DNA of 64,000 nt, taken from assembly GCF_025857195.1 (NCBI RefSeq), contig NZ_CP109790.1, forward strand, positions 1 through 64,000, in the 5' to 3' direction. This DNA is from Leisingera thetidis. GTDB taxonomy: Bacteria; Pseudomonadota; Alphaproteobacteria; Rhodobacterales; Rhodobacteraceae. Below the pieces are notes generated by a model. The model was not told where the DNA came from. It saw nothing but the letters and a program-made list of their open reading frames with translations, and searched no databases. This document shows positions 42,985 through 51,945 of the stretch, in pieces. Position numbers and translations under genes: made by a program. Position 1 is the first letter of the stretch, and each line of letters begins with the position of its first letter.

Positions 42985-43560
42985 TTAGCCCAGAGCCTGG
43001 AATTCAACGCGGCGGTTTTCATCGGCGCGCGTGTTGTTCTCGTTAAAGGGTGCGGTTTCGCCCATGCCGATGGCTTTGAGCATATCTTCGGCAACGCCGC
43101 AGGAGCTGATCAGGTGGCGGCGCACTTCCTGTGCGCGCAGCAGCGACAGCCGCTCGTTATAGGCCGCCGAGCCGGAACTGTCGGTATGGCCAATGATCTG
43201 GAATACGGTGCCATCCAGCGCCTTCATCGACGCGCACATATTGGCCAGTTTCGGCGCCTGGTCGGCACGCAGCGCGGCGCTGTCGAAATCAAAGGAGATT
43301 TGCACATTGATCTGGGTCTGCCGGTCGACCGGATTGTATGCTTCTGCAGCCGCGGCCACGGTTGCTGTTTCTGCCGCCGGATCTTCTGCCGCGGATGCGC
43401 TGCTTGGCACGATCACTAGGCCGCGGGTCTTCTGTTTCTTGAACGCTTCGGTGATTTCCTCGACCGACAGTTCGCCGCCGGATGACTGCGCCTGCGCAAG
43501 TGGTGCGAAAACCAGGCCGGCACCCAATACACTAGCAAAAATTCCATTCAGGCGGACCAT
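42985..43560 (-). CDS. OmpA-family outer-membrane/peptidoglycan-binding protein
   Basis: Exported protein of 191 aa. I chose the ATG at 43560 (GGGGAGG upstream on the minus strand) over the GTG at 43569. The signal peptide is LNGIFASVLGAGLVFAPLAQA. The OmpA C-terminal domain covers ~85-190 (ISFDFDSAALRADQAPKL, IIGHTDSSGSAAYNERLSLLRAQEVR, NRRVEFQALG). It lies 44 bp upstream of ppkA on the same strand, so it is probably in the same transcript and part of the T6SS envelope set. Confidence 0.9.
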   Translation of the reverse strand: MVRLNGIFASVLGAGLVFAPLAQAQSSGGELSVEEITEAFKKQKTRGLVIVPSSASAAEDPAAETATVAAAAEAYNPVDRQTQINVQISFDFDSAALRADQAPKLANMCASMKALDGTVFQIIGHTDSSGSAAYNERLSLLRAQEVRRHLISSCGVAEDMLKAIGMGETAPFNENNTRADENRRVEFQALG

Positions 43561-43743
43561 GCTCAGCACCCTCCCCTACCGTTGCAACATTGCTGGCAGT
43601 CTATACCAGCACCTGCAGCCTGCCAATGGCGTGCAGAGTGCCGCGCGGGAAAAAAACACGGTGTTTCCGGCAAGTTGTAATCAGGGGGGTTTACTGCGGG
43701 GCGGGTAACGATTGAAATGGGCGCAAATGGACCGGGAGGGAAA

Positions 43744-44586
43744 ATGCGGGTTCTTCCAGCTGTCATAATAGCCATTGGCCTGGTGCTGGCCCCGGCCGTC
43801 TGGTTCGGGCTCAGCTGGCTGCTGAGCGAAGAGGACTTCCAGGGTGCGGGCGGCGTGGATTCCACCGCGCGGATCGAGATCGAGATGCTGCGCCAGCAGG
43901 TTGAGGATTTGCAGGCCCGGATGTCCGATCTGCAGAACGAGATTGCGAGCCTGCCCGCCGGAGGGGCAGGCGACGGCAGCCCTTTCACTGATGACGCGGC
44001 CGGCGAGGCCGCTATCTGGAACCAGACTGGCGGCGCCGATCTGGACTATGCCCAGGTGGTTCTGATTGCCGACCGGCTGAATGTGAACCGCGGGCTGAGA
44101 GTGACCGGCGGCAGGTATCTGACGGAGAAACTGGGCCGCCCGCGGGAGGATCTGAACGACACCTGCCAGCCGATGACCAACCCGGAGCTGAAGGAGAAGC
44201 TGGTGACCGAGCAGGTCGGACCGATCCGCGTCAGCATGCTGCGCCCGGCAATCGAAAGCCTGAAGGTGGTGTTCGAGAATATCCGCCAGGCAGATCCGGA
44301 TCTTTACGCCCGCATCAATACCGCCGGGGCGCTGTGCGTGCGCCGTATCCGCGGCACGTCGAATTCGCTGTCCACCCACAGCTACGGGCTGGCAGTCGAC
44401 CTGAACATCGACGGCAAGCTGGACAATTTCACCGATGGCAAGACCCAGCTCGGGCTCACCATCATGGCGGATTTCTTCTATGATCAGGGCTGGGTCTGGG
44501 GCGCGGGCTTCCGGCGCGAGGACAGTATGCATTTCGAAATCAGCCGCCGCCAGCTGGATGCGTGGCTGGCTGAGGGCCAGCTGTAA
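43744..44586 (+). CDS. M15-family D-Ala-D-Ala carboxypeptidase-like protein
   Basis: Protein of 280 aa; ATG 43744 follows an excellent GGGAGGG site (the frame extends to 43717). An N-terminal membrane/signal segment (VLPAVIIAIGLVLAPAVWFGL) precedes a short coiled coil (IEIEMLRQQVEDLQARMSDL). The C-terminal M15 metallopeptidase domain has the zinc ligands H212 and D219 in THSYGLAVDLN and H263 in MHFEISR. Such enzymes trim peptidoglycan stem peptides, which could help an envelope-spanning machine insert. A T6SS effector role is less likely because it has its own membrane anchor. Confidence 0.85.
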   Translation: MRVLPAVIIAIGLVLAPAVWFGLSWLLSEEDFQGAGGVDSTARIEIEMLRQQVEDLQARMSDLQNEIASLPAGGAGDGSPFTDDAAGEAAIWNQTGGADLDYAQVVLIADRLNVNRGLRVTGGRYLTEKLGRPREDLNDTCQPMTNPELKEKLVTEQVGPIRVSMLRPAIESLKVVFENIRQADPDLYARINTAGALCVRRIRGTSNSLSTHSYGLAVDLNIDGKLDNFTDGKTQLGLTIMADFFYDQGWVWGAGFRREDSMHFEISRRQLDAWLAEGQL

Positions 44587-44606
44587 AGGCTCTGTCCCGG
44601 CCCCGG

Positions 44607-45650
44607 TCAGGCGGACCGCAGCAGGACTTTGCTGGAATTGATGGCTGCTGCAATCCGCTGGTAGCGCACAATCGACCGCGTCGGCGAGGTTTCAGCTGAG
44701 CGCAGCAGCTGGGTCTGCGCCTGTTCCAGGACCGCAAAGGCCTGGGCCGCCGCTATGGCCTGCCGTTCGGGGGCAACCGCTATCAGCGGCCGGTTCGATT
44801 TCTGCGTATTGTCAATGGTGCGCAGCTTGGCCCGCGGTTTTGCCGGATCCCGGTTCTCCAGTGCGATCTGGCGCAGGTCGCGCGACGCCTGGCGCAGGAC
44901 TTTGCGCACCGGTGCATGGCCGGGCAGACCCGCCATGTCCTTTTCCAGTGTTTCGAACCTCTCAGCCAGGCAGTCAATGAGATAGGGGCCGGCGCCGCCG
45001 CAGAGCGTACGGATTTCTTCAACCCGGCCATCAACTTCATCTGGCGATCTCAGACGTTTGGAGACGGAACGCCCGTTTGCAAAACCTATGTTGCCGGCTT
45101 GGCCGTCGCCGCCGCTGCCGCCACCGGCACTGACACCTCCACCGCCGCCATCACCGCCGCCATCGCCGCCGCCATCGCCGCCGCCGTCACCGCCGCCATC
45201 ACCGCCGCCATCACCGCCGCCGTCACCGCCGCCATCACCGCCGCCATCACCGCCGCCATCGCCGCCGCCGTCACCGCCGCCGTCACCGCCGCCGCCATCG
45301 CCGCCGCCATCGCCGCCGCCGTCACCGCCGCCGCCATCGCCGCCGCCATCGCCGCCGCCATCGCCGCCGCCGTCACCGCCGCCATCGCCGCCGCCATCGC
45401 CGCCGCCGTCACCGCCGCCATCGCCGCCGCCATCGCCGCCGCCATCGCCGCCGCCATCGCCGCCGCCGTCACCGCCGCCATCGCCGCCGCCGTCACCGCC
45501 GCCATCGCCGCCGCCGTCACCGCCGCCATCGCCGCCGCCATCGCCGCCGCCATCACCACCGCCGCAGCCGCAGCCGCCGGCTTGGCTATCCAAGGGGCTG
45601 TTGAGGAAACAAGTAATCAGGACCAGGAACAAAGCACGATGTAACGACAT
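44607..45650 (-). CDS. Exported protein with long (GGGD)n repeat, unknown function
   Basis: Protein of 347 aa. A signal peptide (ALFLVLITCFLNSPLDS, with an adjacent CGCG) is followed directly by about 35 copies of a Gly-Gly-Gly-Asp unit (residues ~30-172). The C-terminal 175 residues are ordinary (RSPDEVDGRVEEIRTLCGG, then FETLEKDMAGLPGHAPVRKV and a helical Ala/Gln-rich end). The repeat somewhat resembles glycine/aspartate calcium-binding RTX arrays but lacks the full nonapeptide. It lies 18 bp after the caspase-like gene at 45669 on the same strand, so the two form an operon. Length is likely to vary between strains because of the DNA repeat. Confidence 0.75.
   Translation of the reverse strand: MSLHRALFLVLITCFLNSPLDSQAGGCGCGGGDGGGDGGGDGGGDGGGDGGGDGGGDGGGDGGGDGGGDGGGDGGGDGGGDGGGDGGGDGGGDGGGDGGGDGGGDGGGGDGGGDGGGDGGGGDGGGDGGGDGGGDGGGDGGGDGGGDGGGDGGGDGGGDGGGDGGGDGGGGGVSAGGGSGGDGQAGNIGFANGRSVSKRLRSPDEVDGRVEEIRTLCGGAGPYLIDCLAERFETLEKDMAGLPGHAPVRKVLRQASRDLRQIALENRDPAKPRAKLRTIDNTQKSNRPLIAVAPERQAIAAAQAFAVLEQAQTQLLRSAETSPTRSIVRYQRIAAAINSSKVLLRSA
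45138..45567. repeat. 12-bp tandem repeat array
   Basis: About 35 tandem copies of a 12-bp unit (plus-strand form CCGCCATCGCCG, with CATCGC/CATCAC/GTCACC variants), with occasional 3-bp insertions that give GGGGD. It encodes the GGGD repeat on the minus strand. The high copy identity points to replication slippage, so this is a contingency or assembly-error-prone locus. Confidence 0.92.
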
Positions 45651-45668
45651 CAGCTTGAAATAGGACGG

Positions 45669-47171
45669 TTATCCTTCCAGTCCATACGCCTGACGGATAC
45701 CCCGCTGGGTTCCGGGGCCGAAGTCCCCGTCAATGGCGCCTGCGTAGAAGTTGTTGTCTTGCAGTTTCTGCTGCAGGGCACGCCGGGTTTGCGGAGTGAA
45801 CATATTCGGGCGTTCGCTCAGCAGGTTCAGCACATCGGAACTGCCGCTGCGCAGTGCTGCGTACAGGTAATGTGCTGAATCTTCCGGTCCTTTCGAAGGG
45901 ATCAGCCCATCATCGATCAACGCTGCAAAATTGAACTGCGCTTGCGGATGGCGCAGGTCTGCGGCGCGTTCAAAAAAGCTCAGCGCTTTCTTCGGGTTGG
46001 CCGGAAGACCCAATCCCCCCTGATAGTGGAGGAAGCCGAGATCGTTGATCGCATCCGCAAAATCCTGAGCCGCGGCCGCCTGATACAGTTCCAGCGCTTT
46101 GGCTGGGTCCGCCTCGACCCCGGTGCCGCGCTCAAAAAGCTTGGCCAGCTCGAATTGCGCCTCGGGCGATCCCGCTTCCGCGGCGCGCTGAAGGAAGTCC
46201 ACCGCCGCCTTGGGGTCAAACCGGCCTTCATTCGGGTTCAGACGGATATATGCCAGACCCAGCATCGAGCGGGTATCGCCAAGTTCGGCCAGCGCCAGCA
46301 GCTGTTCTTCCTGATCCGGTTTCAGCGCGGCCCAGGCTTCGGAAGCATCCGCAACCGTGACCGGTGCGTCATCCGCGCCCGGGCCGGCCAGATAAAAGGG
46401 CACTCCGGTCAGCGAGCCATAGGTATGGGGTTCCTGCAGATTGGCGGTGTTTTCCAGCACCCGGTCCCGCACCTGGCGGAACATCAGGCTGATTTCCAGT
46501 CCCGGCTGCACCATTTTTTCCATCAGCGCCGTGGCATAGGGCGAATTGCTGCCGCTGCCGTCCAGCGCGACCTGGCCATCCTTGGCGGCAAAGGCCACCA
46601 GTGTGCCGCGGTCCGGGTCGGCTGGCGCCATGCCGCCGCCGCCGCGGGTGGTTTCGGTGGTTTCGGCGGTTTCGGTGCTGCTTTGCTCATCCAGAGCGAT
46701 CGAATCGCCCAGCGGGTTGTCGCGGCAGCTGTCGAGGATCACGATACGCATCTTGCGGGCCCGGTCCACCGCACCCAGCAACTGTTTCAGGGACAGCGAC
46801 TGGCGCTGCACATCGCGGTTGCTGGCCACTCTGGCATCTGCAGGGATCAGGAAGTTTTCGCCCTGCACCTCGATTCCGTGGCCGGCGAAATAGACCAGCG
46901 CCAAATCGGCGACTTCCGAGCGGAAGGCAAAATCATCAAGCAGCTGCACCATTTCCGAAGTGCCCGGATCCAGCGCCAGGCTGACGTCAAAACCGATCCC
47001 TTCCAGAGTGTCCGCCATTGCCACCGCATCGTTGCGGGTATTCTCCAGCGGCGGCAGATGCTGATACTCTGCCACGCCGATCACCAGGGCAATACGGTCG
47101 CTTGCAGCCTGCGCCCCGGCCGCGAGCAGCAGGCAGGCGGTGAAAATCAAGGATTTGAAAAGGAAAGACAT
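45669..47171 (-). CDS. Caspase-like (C14) protein with Sel1 repeats and peptidoglycan-binding domain
   Basis: Exported protein of 500 aa; ATG 47171 puts a signal peptide (SLIFTACLLLAAGAQAAS) at the start, unlike the longer frame to 47264. The caspase domain (~25-250) has H98 in YFAGHG and C149 in ILDSCRDNPL, so the dyad is intact. Sel1-like TPRs follow (AVDFLQRAAEAGSPEAQFELAKLFERGTG and two more). The C-terminus (LQDNNFYAGAIDGDFGPGTQRGIRQAYG) is a PG_binding_1-type peptidoglycan-binding domain. It is downstream of the che operon and upstream of the GGGD-repeat gene. Together with the caspase-like gene at 4217 it brackets the T6SS locus. Confidence 0.88.
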   Translation of the reverse strand: MSFLFKSLIFTACLLLAAGAQAASDRIALVIGVAEYQHLPPLENTRNDAVAMADTLEGIGFDVSLALDPGTSEMVQLLDDFAFRSEVADLALVYFAGHGIEVQGENFLIPADARVASNRDVQRQSLSLKQLLGAVDRARKMRIVILDSCRDNPLGDSIALDEQSSTETAETTETTRGGGGMAPADPDRGTLVAFAAKDGQVALDGSGSNSPYATALMEKMVQPGLEISLMFRQVRDRVLENTANLQEPHTYGSLTGVPFYLAGPGADDAPVTVADASEAWAALKPDQEEQLLALAELGDTRSMLGLAYIRLNPNEGRFDPKAAVDFLQRAAEAGSPEAQFELAKLFERGTGVEADPAKALELYQAAAAQDFADAINDLGFLHYQGGLGLPANPKKALSFFERAADLRHPQAQFNFAALIDDGLIPSKGPEDSAHYLYAALRSGSSDVLNLLSERPNMFTPQTRRALQQKLQDNNFYAGAIDGDFGPGTQRGIRQAYGLEG

Positions 47172-47227
47172 GCGAATATCCGGGCTGGCAGTTTCTGCTA
47201 TGGCCCAATGTAGTCCGCGGCTGCGGC

Positions 47228-47294
47228 AAAGAAAAAGAAAATTCGCCGCGGCCGGCAGCGGCAATACTGCCCCGTCCGGTCCAGGGCGGGGCAG
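47228..47294 (-). terminator. Probable terminator(s) after the che operon
   Basis: On the minus strand after the last che-operon gene there is a perfect 8-bp stem, CTGCCCCG/CGGGGCAG (47267-47274, 47287-47294). A second GC-rich stem (GCCGC/GCGGC, 47245-47262) is then followed by a T-rich tract (TTTTCTTTTTC). The second hairpin plus tract looks like the actual terminator. Confidence 0.5.
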
Positions 47295-47301
47295 TCAGAT
47301 A

Positions 47302-47628
47302 TCAGGTGCTTGCCAGGCTGCTTGCGGAGCGCAGCCGGTCACGCAGCTTTTCCAGGGTGACGCCGGCCGCCGCCGCCGGAAGATCGGCCGGTCCGGACTC
47401 TTCGACCTGGTCCTGCACCCGTTTGTAAAATCCGGACAGCCCGGCCAGGGTCTGGATCACCAGATCAAAGTCCTGCAAAGAGCGCAGCTCCTGGCTGGTG
47501 GGGGCGGTGCCCCGTTCCAGCACGTCGAGGACAACGTCTTCCAGCGTTTGCATCTGGCTGCGCAACTGTTCCATCTCCCACGCCGAAGCGGCGCAGAGTT
47601 CGCTCAGGGCTTTGTCGGGGTGCTGCAT
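47302..47628 (-). CDS. Small helical protein at the end of the chemotaxis operon
   Basis: Protein of 108 aa, predicted helical and acidic (SAWEMEQLRSQMQTLEDVVLDVLE, LQDFDLVIQTLAGLSGFYKRV). It is the last gene of the che operon, 2 bp after cheY, the place where a CheY phosphatase or adaptor might be expected. No CheZ motif is convincing, so the function is left open. Confidence 0.7.
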   Translation of the reverse strand: MQHPDKALSELCAASAWEMEQLRSQMQTLEDVVLDVLERGTAPTSQELRSLQDFDLVIQTLAGLSGFYKRVQDQVEESGPADLPAAAAGVTLEKLRDRLRSASSLAST

Positions 47629-47630
47629 GG

Positions 47631-48017
47631 TTACAGCCGCCCGACGACCTGTTCAATGGCCTGTTTCATCGTGGCCACCGTGAACGGCTTGCGGACAATG
47701 TTGTTGAGGCCCAGCTTCTTGCCAACCTGGATCATCTCCGGGGTCGGCTTTCCGGTCACCAGAATGAAGCCGACCCGCTGGGTCACCTGATGGCCGCGCA
47801 CCGCCTGCAGCAGTCCCAGCCCGTCCATGCCCGGCATGTTGTAGTCCGACAGCACCAGGTGAACCGGAGTCTGGGTCAGCTTCTGGTAGGCAGACTGGCC
47901 GGCGTTTTCGACCATGTAGTTCTTGATGCCGATCTCATCCAGGCTTTGTGTGATGATCCCCCGGCTCGTCGACATGTCGTCGACAACCATAACGCGGAGA
48001 GAGTCTTTCAAGCTCAT
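47631..48017 (-). CDS. cheY: CheY-like response regulator (second)
   Basis: Single-domain receiver of 128 aa with the acidic pair in VVDDMSTSRG, phospho-acceptor D58 (LSDYNMPGMDG), T in LVTGKP and the conserved Lys in RKPFT. It has no output domain, so it acts by docking to a target, possibly a motor or a non-flagellar machine. A 33-bp gap separates it from cheR. It differs clearly from the other CheY at 51571. Confidence 0.92.
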   Translation of the reverse strand: MSLKDSLRVMVVDDMSTSRGIITQSLDEIGIKNYMVENAGQSAYQKLTQTPVHLVLSDYNMPGMDGLGLLQAVRGHQVTQRVGFILVTGKPTPEMIQVGKKLGLNNIVRKPFTVATMKQAIEQVVGRL

Positions 48018-48050
48018 TTTTCTTTCCTTCTGCTCTGCTTGCAGCTGTGG

Positions 48051-48914
48051 TCAGGATGTTCTGCCAGCGGGTGAGTTGACATAAGTGGTGATCCCGGCCG
48101 TCTTCAGGTGCTGCGCTGCCGGGCCTGACATGCGCTCGGAGTGGCCGATGAAGAGGGTGCCGCCCGGGTTCAGGGCGTTCTGAAAGGCGCTCCACACCTT
48201 CTGCTGGGTCGGATTGTCGAAATAGATCGCAACGTTCCGGCAAAAGATCGCATCGAACTTGCCCCGGAACGGGAAGGGTTCGATCAGGTTCAGCACCCCG
48301 AAGGTGATCAGCTTGCGCAGACTGTCCGGCAGCCGCCCGTCCGGATCCCGCTTGGGCACAAGCTTGCTGTATTTGGCGTCGATCTGGGCCAGTTCGTCCT
48401 CGGGGTATTTGGCGGCCTGGGCATGGCGCACCACAACCGGGTCGATGTCGGTCCCCAGGATTTTGAAATCCAGCTTTGCCGCGTCCGGGCAGAGATCCAG
48501 CACTGTCATCGCAATCGAATACGGCTCCTGCCCGTTGGAGCAGCCTGCCGACCACAGCCGGACCCGCCCGCCGCGGCGCGCCTGTTCGATCAGCGGCGGC
48601 AGCACGTCATGGCGCAGCGTCTCGAAATGATGCGGTTCCCGGAAGAAATGGGTCACATTGGTGGTCAGCAGCGACAGCAGCCCGCTGCGCTCCTGTTCGG
48701 CATCGGGACCGTCCAGGCAGGCGAGGTAATCCTTGAAGCTGGTGAAATTGCGCTGGCGCAGCTTGCGCGCCAGGCGGGAGGACACCAGGGGCTTCTTGCT
48801 TGCCGCCAGGGCCAGTCCGAAGTGCTTATGCGCGAATTTCGCAATGGCCTCGAATTCCTGGTCCGTAAGCGAAAAGCTTTCGGCGGCGGGAGTGATGGTA
48901 CCTTCAGCGCTCAC
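48051..48914 (-). CDS. cheR: Chemoreceptor methyltransferase CheR
   Basis: CheR of 287 aa. The N-terminal CheR domain (LTDQEFEAIAKFAHKHFGLAL) is followed by the SAM-binding domain with RLWSAGCSNGQEPYSIAM, ILGTDIDP and IFCRNVAIYFD. It methylates glutamates of chemoreceptors, presumably the MCP at 52653, whose C-terminal WQDF could tether it. It overlaps cheW by 4 bp. Confidence 0.95.
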   Translation of the reverse strand: MSAEGTITPAAESFSLTDQEFEAIAKFAHKHFGLALAASKKPLVSSRLARKLRQRNFTSFKDYLACLDGPDAEQERSGLLSLLTTNVTHFFREPHHFETLRHDVLPPLIEQARRGGRVRLWSAGCSNGQEPYSIAMTVLDLCPDAAKLDFKILGTDIDPVVVRHAQAAKYPEDELAQIDAKYSKLVPKRDPDGRLPDSLRKLITFGVLNLIEPFPFRGKFDAIFCRNVAIYFDNPTQQKVWSAFQNALNPGGTLFIGHSERMSGPAAQHLKTAGITTYVNSPAGRTS

Positions 48915-49393
48915 GGCATCACCTGCTCCGGGGCCGAGATCACCGCATCCAGATTGATGATGCGCACCATGGTGTCATCATGCGAGATGATGCCCTGGAT
49001 GTACTCCATCGTGTTGCGGCTATCCACAGGCGGTGTGTCCTGGATGTCATCCGGGTTGATCGAGATGATCTCGGAAACCGATTCCGCCAGCAAGCCAACC
49101 GGCTTGCCATGGACCGAGACGACGATGACCACGTTGCGCTCGCTGGCTTCGGTCTGTTGCAGGCCGAAGCGGGCAGAGAGGTCGTAGATCGGGATCACCG
49201 CGCCGCGCAGGTTCATCACCCCCAGCACATCGGCCGGGGCATGCGGCAGGATGGTCACCGGCGACCAGCGCCGGATCTCACGGATCTGGGTGATCTTCAG
49301 GCAGAACGCCTGCCCGGCCACGGTGAAGCTGACAAACTCGCTGTGTTCAGCGTGTTTCACTTCCTGATCGGTTTGCTTCACTTCAGCTTGCAT
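48911..49393 (-). CDS. cheW: Chemotaxis coupling protein CheW
   Basis: CheW of 160 aa: EFVSFTVAGQAFCLKITQIREI, ILPHAPADVLGVMNLRGAVIPIYDLSARFG and VVVSVHGKPVGLLAESVSEI are all family motifs. It links the receptor tips to CheA. Its start overlaps the cheA stop by 11 bp. Confidence 0.96.
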   Translation of the reverse strand: MQAEVKQTDQEVKHAEHSEFVSFTVAGQAFCLKITQIREIRRWSPVTILPHAPADVLGVMNLRGAVIPIYDLSARFGLQQTEASERNVVIVVSVHGKPVGLLAESVSEIISINPDDIQDTPPVDSRNTMEYIQGIISHDDTMVRIINLDAVISAPEQVMP

Positions 49394-51569
49394 TGCTCAT
49401 TCTCCGCTCGGTGTCAAAGGCGGCCGCCGTGGGCGAAGCCGCAATGATGCTTTCAGGGTCCAGGATCATGGCGATCTTGCCGTCGCCCAGGATGGTTGCC
49501 GCCGCGACGCCGGGGATCTCCCCGCAGACGCCGTCCAGGCTCTTGATCACCACTTGCCGCTGGTCGTGAATGTCATCCACCGCCAGGGCGCAGCGCTGGC
49601 CGGTTTCGGTTTCCACCAGAAGATAGACGCCGGCCTGCTGATCGCTCTCGCGGTACAATCCGAGACCGCCGGCAACATCGCAGATCGGCACGAAATTGCC
49701 GCGGATCGACAGCAGGGTGCCGTCGGCGCCGAGGCTGTTGATCATGTCATCGCTGCCGCGCATTGTCTCGACAATCGAGGTGATGGGCACCACCATGGTC
49801 TGGTCGGCAACCGACACCACCATCCCGTCCATCACCGCCAGGGTCAGCGGCAGGATGATGGTGAAAGTCGAGCCCTTGCCCGGGGTGGAGGAGATATTGA
49901 TGCGGCCGCCAAGGCCGGTCACCGCATTCTTCACAACATCCATGCCCACGCCGCGGCCGGAGAGGTTGGAGACCTCCTTGGCGGTGGAAAAACCGGGCAT
50001 GAACAGCAGGTTGTCGATCTCGCTGTCGGTCAGCTCGGCATTTTCCGGGATCAGGCCTTTTTCGATGGCGATCTGCTTGACCCGCGGGCGGTTCACGCCG
50101 GCGCCGTCATCCTTGATTTCGATGCACACGCTGCCGGACCGGTGCGATGCCGAAAGCCGGATTTCACCAGTCTTCGGCTTGCCTGCCGCCTCCCGGTCCT
50201 CGGGTTTTTCAACGCCGTGGTCGACCGCATTGCGCAGGATGTGCGTCAGCGGATCGGACAGACGCTCGATCACTGTCTTGTCGACTTCGGTGTTTTCCCC
50301 TTCGTTCACCAGCTTGCAGGTTTTGCCCGTCGCGGCCGATGCTTCGCGCACGATCCGCGCCATGCGCTGGAACAGGGGTTTCACCGGCTGCGCGCGGATG
50401 GCCATGACGCCTTCCTGAATATCGCGCGCCAAATTCTTGAAGCCTTCCAGCTCGGTTTCAACATCCCGGGTGTCCGAAACGTTGAGATTGGCAATCTGCT
50501 GGGCCAGCATCGAATGGTTGATGATAAGCTCCCCGACAGCGTTGATCAGCCGGTCCACCCGCTCGAGCTCGACACGGAGCGTCGGCTTCGGACCGCCGCG
50601 CTGCTCCTGCTTGCCGCTCTCGGCTTTCGGGGCCGATGCCTTGTTTTCGGCAGCTGCCGGCTTGGCTTCGGAAATTGGTGCGGGGGCCGGCGGCTCAAAA
50701 GGGACTGCGGCAGAACCCGTGTCTGGGTCAGGGGACGGTTCGCCGGCAGGTGCGGCATCATCCGCAGGAGGCGCGCTGAACATGGCATCCAGCGCTGCCA
50801 GGGCATTCGCTTCTGCCTCCGCGTCGCCGTCGCCGTCTATCGACAGTTCGCAAAGCCCTTCGACAAATTCGAAGACGGCTTCGACAATTGAGCGGGACTC
50901 TTTGGTTACCAGGGTCAGGTCCCAGGCCAGATAGCTTTCAGCCATGTCCATGGCGTCAAACCCGGGCAGCTCGTTCTCGTCGAGCTTCACCGTCAGCTCA
51001 CCCATGTCCCTGAGCGCTTGGAACAGGAAGAAAGGCTCGTTGCCGGTGCCGTACATTTCCTTCAGCGGCTGGAAGCGGATCCGATAGGTTTCCTCCTGCG
51101 GTTCCGCCGGCGCCGACGGCCCGGCGCCAAGGTCTTCCACCGGGGCCGGGGCGCCGAGGCCCATCGGCTCAAAGGTCAGATCTTCCTCTTCCTCCGGGAT
51201 GTATTCATCCAGTGCGGCCAGCAGCGTATCGTGATGCGCTTCATCGATTTCACCGCCGTCGCGGGCGGCCTCGACCAGCGCCGAGAGATGATCGCTTGAG
51301 CGCAGCAGCAGCTGGATCAGCTTTTCGTCCAGCTCCATCCGGCCGGCACGCACTTCGTCAAAGACGGTTTCAAACCGGTGCGCAAATGCCACCAGATCAT
51401 CCAGGCCAAAGGCTCCGGCGCCGCCCTTGATCGAGTGCACAGCGCGGAAGATCGCATTGACAACCTCAGGGTCGTGATCGCCTCCTTCGATGGCAGTCAG
51501 CCCTTCATCCGTTGCTTCGAGGAGCTCTTCGCACTCCTCGAAGAAGGTATCCTGAATCGACCCCGACAT
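49383..51569 (-). CDS. cheA: Chemotaxis histidine kinase CheA
   Basis: CheA of 728 aa. The HPt domain has phospho-acceptor H45 (AVHSIKGGAGAFG). A long acidic/Pro-rich linker with a P2-like region is followed by dimerisation (~340-400), then the HATPase domain with LTHILRNAVDHGVEKPEDR, IEIKDDGAGVN and the GRGVGMDVVKNAV box, and a C-terminal CheW-like domain (VVPITSIVETMRG). All kinase motifs are intact. It starts 1 bp after the cheY at 51571. Confidence 0.96.
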   Translation of the reverse strand: MSGSIQDTFFEECEELLEATDEGLTAIEGGDHDPEVVNAIFRAVHSIKGGAGAFGLDDLVAFAHRFETVFDEVRAGRMELDEKLIQLLLRSSDHLSALVEAARDGGEIDEAHHDTLLAALDEYIPEEEEDLTFEPMGLGAPAPVEDLGAGPSAPAEPQEETYRIRFQPLKEMYGTGNEPFFLFQALRDMGELTVKLDENELPGFDAMDMAESYLAWDLTLVTKESRSIVEAVFEFVEGLCELSIDGDGDAEAEANALAALDAMFSAPPADDAAPAGEPSPDPDTGSAAVPFEPPAPAPISEAKPAAAENKASAPKAESGKQEQRGGPKPTLRVELERVDRLINAVGELIINHSMLAQQIANLNVSDTRDVETELEGFKNLARDIQEGVMAIRAQPVKPLFQRMARIVREASAATGKTCKLVNEGENTEVDKTVIERLSDPLTHILRNAVDHGVEKPEDREAAGKPKTGEIRLSASHRSGSVCIEIKDDGAGVNRPRVKQIAIEKGLIPENAELTDSEIDNLLFMPGFSTAKEVSNLSGRGVGMDVVKNAVTGLGGRINISSTPGKGSTFTIILPLTLAVMDGMVVSVADQTMVVPITSIVETMRGSDDMINSLGADGTLLSIRGNFVPICDVAGGLGLYRESDQQAGVYLLVETETGQRCALAVDDIHDQRQVVIKSLDGVCGEIPGVAAATILGDGKIAMILDPESIIAASPTAAAFDTERRMSNAS

Positions 51570-51570
51570 C

Positions 51571-51945
51571 TCAGGCCGCGGCTCCGGTGACGCGCTTGAG
51601 CGCGAAAATCAGCGAGGCATCGTCAAACGGCTTGGTGATCCAGCCGGTGGCGCCGGCGCCGCGGGCGCGGGCTTTCAGCTCAGGCGCGCTCTCGGTGGTC
51701 AGCACGAGGATCGGAACCTTGGAGTTGATGCCGTCGCCGCGCAGCTCCTCGATCACGCCGAAGCCGTCGAGGTTGGGCATGTTGATGTCGGTGATCACCA
51801 CATCGGGATCGACGTCAGGATACATGTCCACACCTTCGCGGCCATCCACTGCACAGTGGTATTCAAATCCGGCCTCTTCCAGGGTCGCGGCCAGAAGATT
51901 CCGGATCGTGCGGGAATCGTCGATTGCCAGAACTTTGGTTTTCAT
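51571..51945 (-). CDS. cheY: CheY-like response regulator (first)
   Basis: Single receiver domain of 124 aa: VLAIDDSRTIRNLL, phospho-acceptor D53 (ITDINMPNLDG), VLTTES and TKPFD. It overlaps the STAS gene upstream by 4 bp and precedes cheA. Two CheY proteins in one operon may split duties between output and phosphate sink. Confidence 0.93.
   Translation of the reverse strand: MKTKVLAIDDSRTIRNLLAATLEEAGFEYHCAVDGREGVDMYPDVDPDVVITDINMPNLDGFGVIEELRGDGINSKVPILVLTTESAPELKARARGAGATGWITKPFDDASLIFALKRVTGAAA

Noticed and set aside
45058..45663. Proline-serine repeat protein (SPPP)n on the plus strand
   Set aside because: It is the complement of the GGGD repeat. The minus-strand frame has a signal peptide, a normal C-terminal region and an operon partner; this one has only the repeat.
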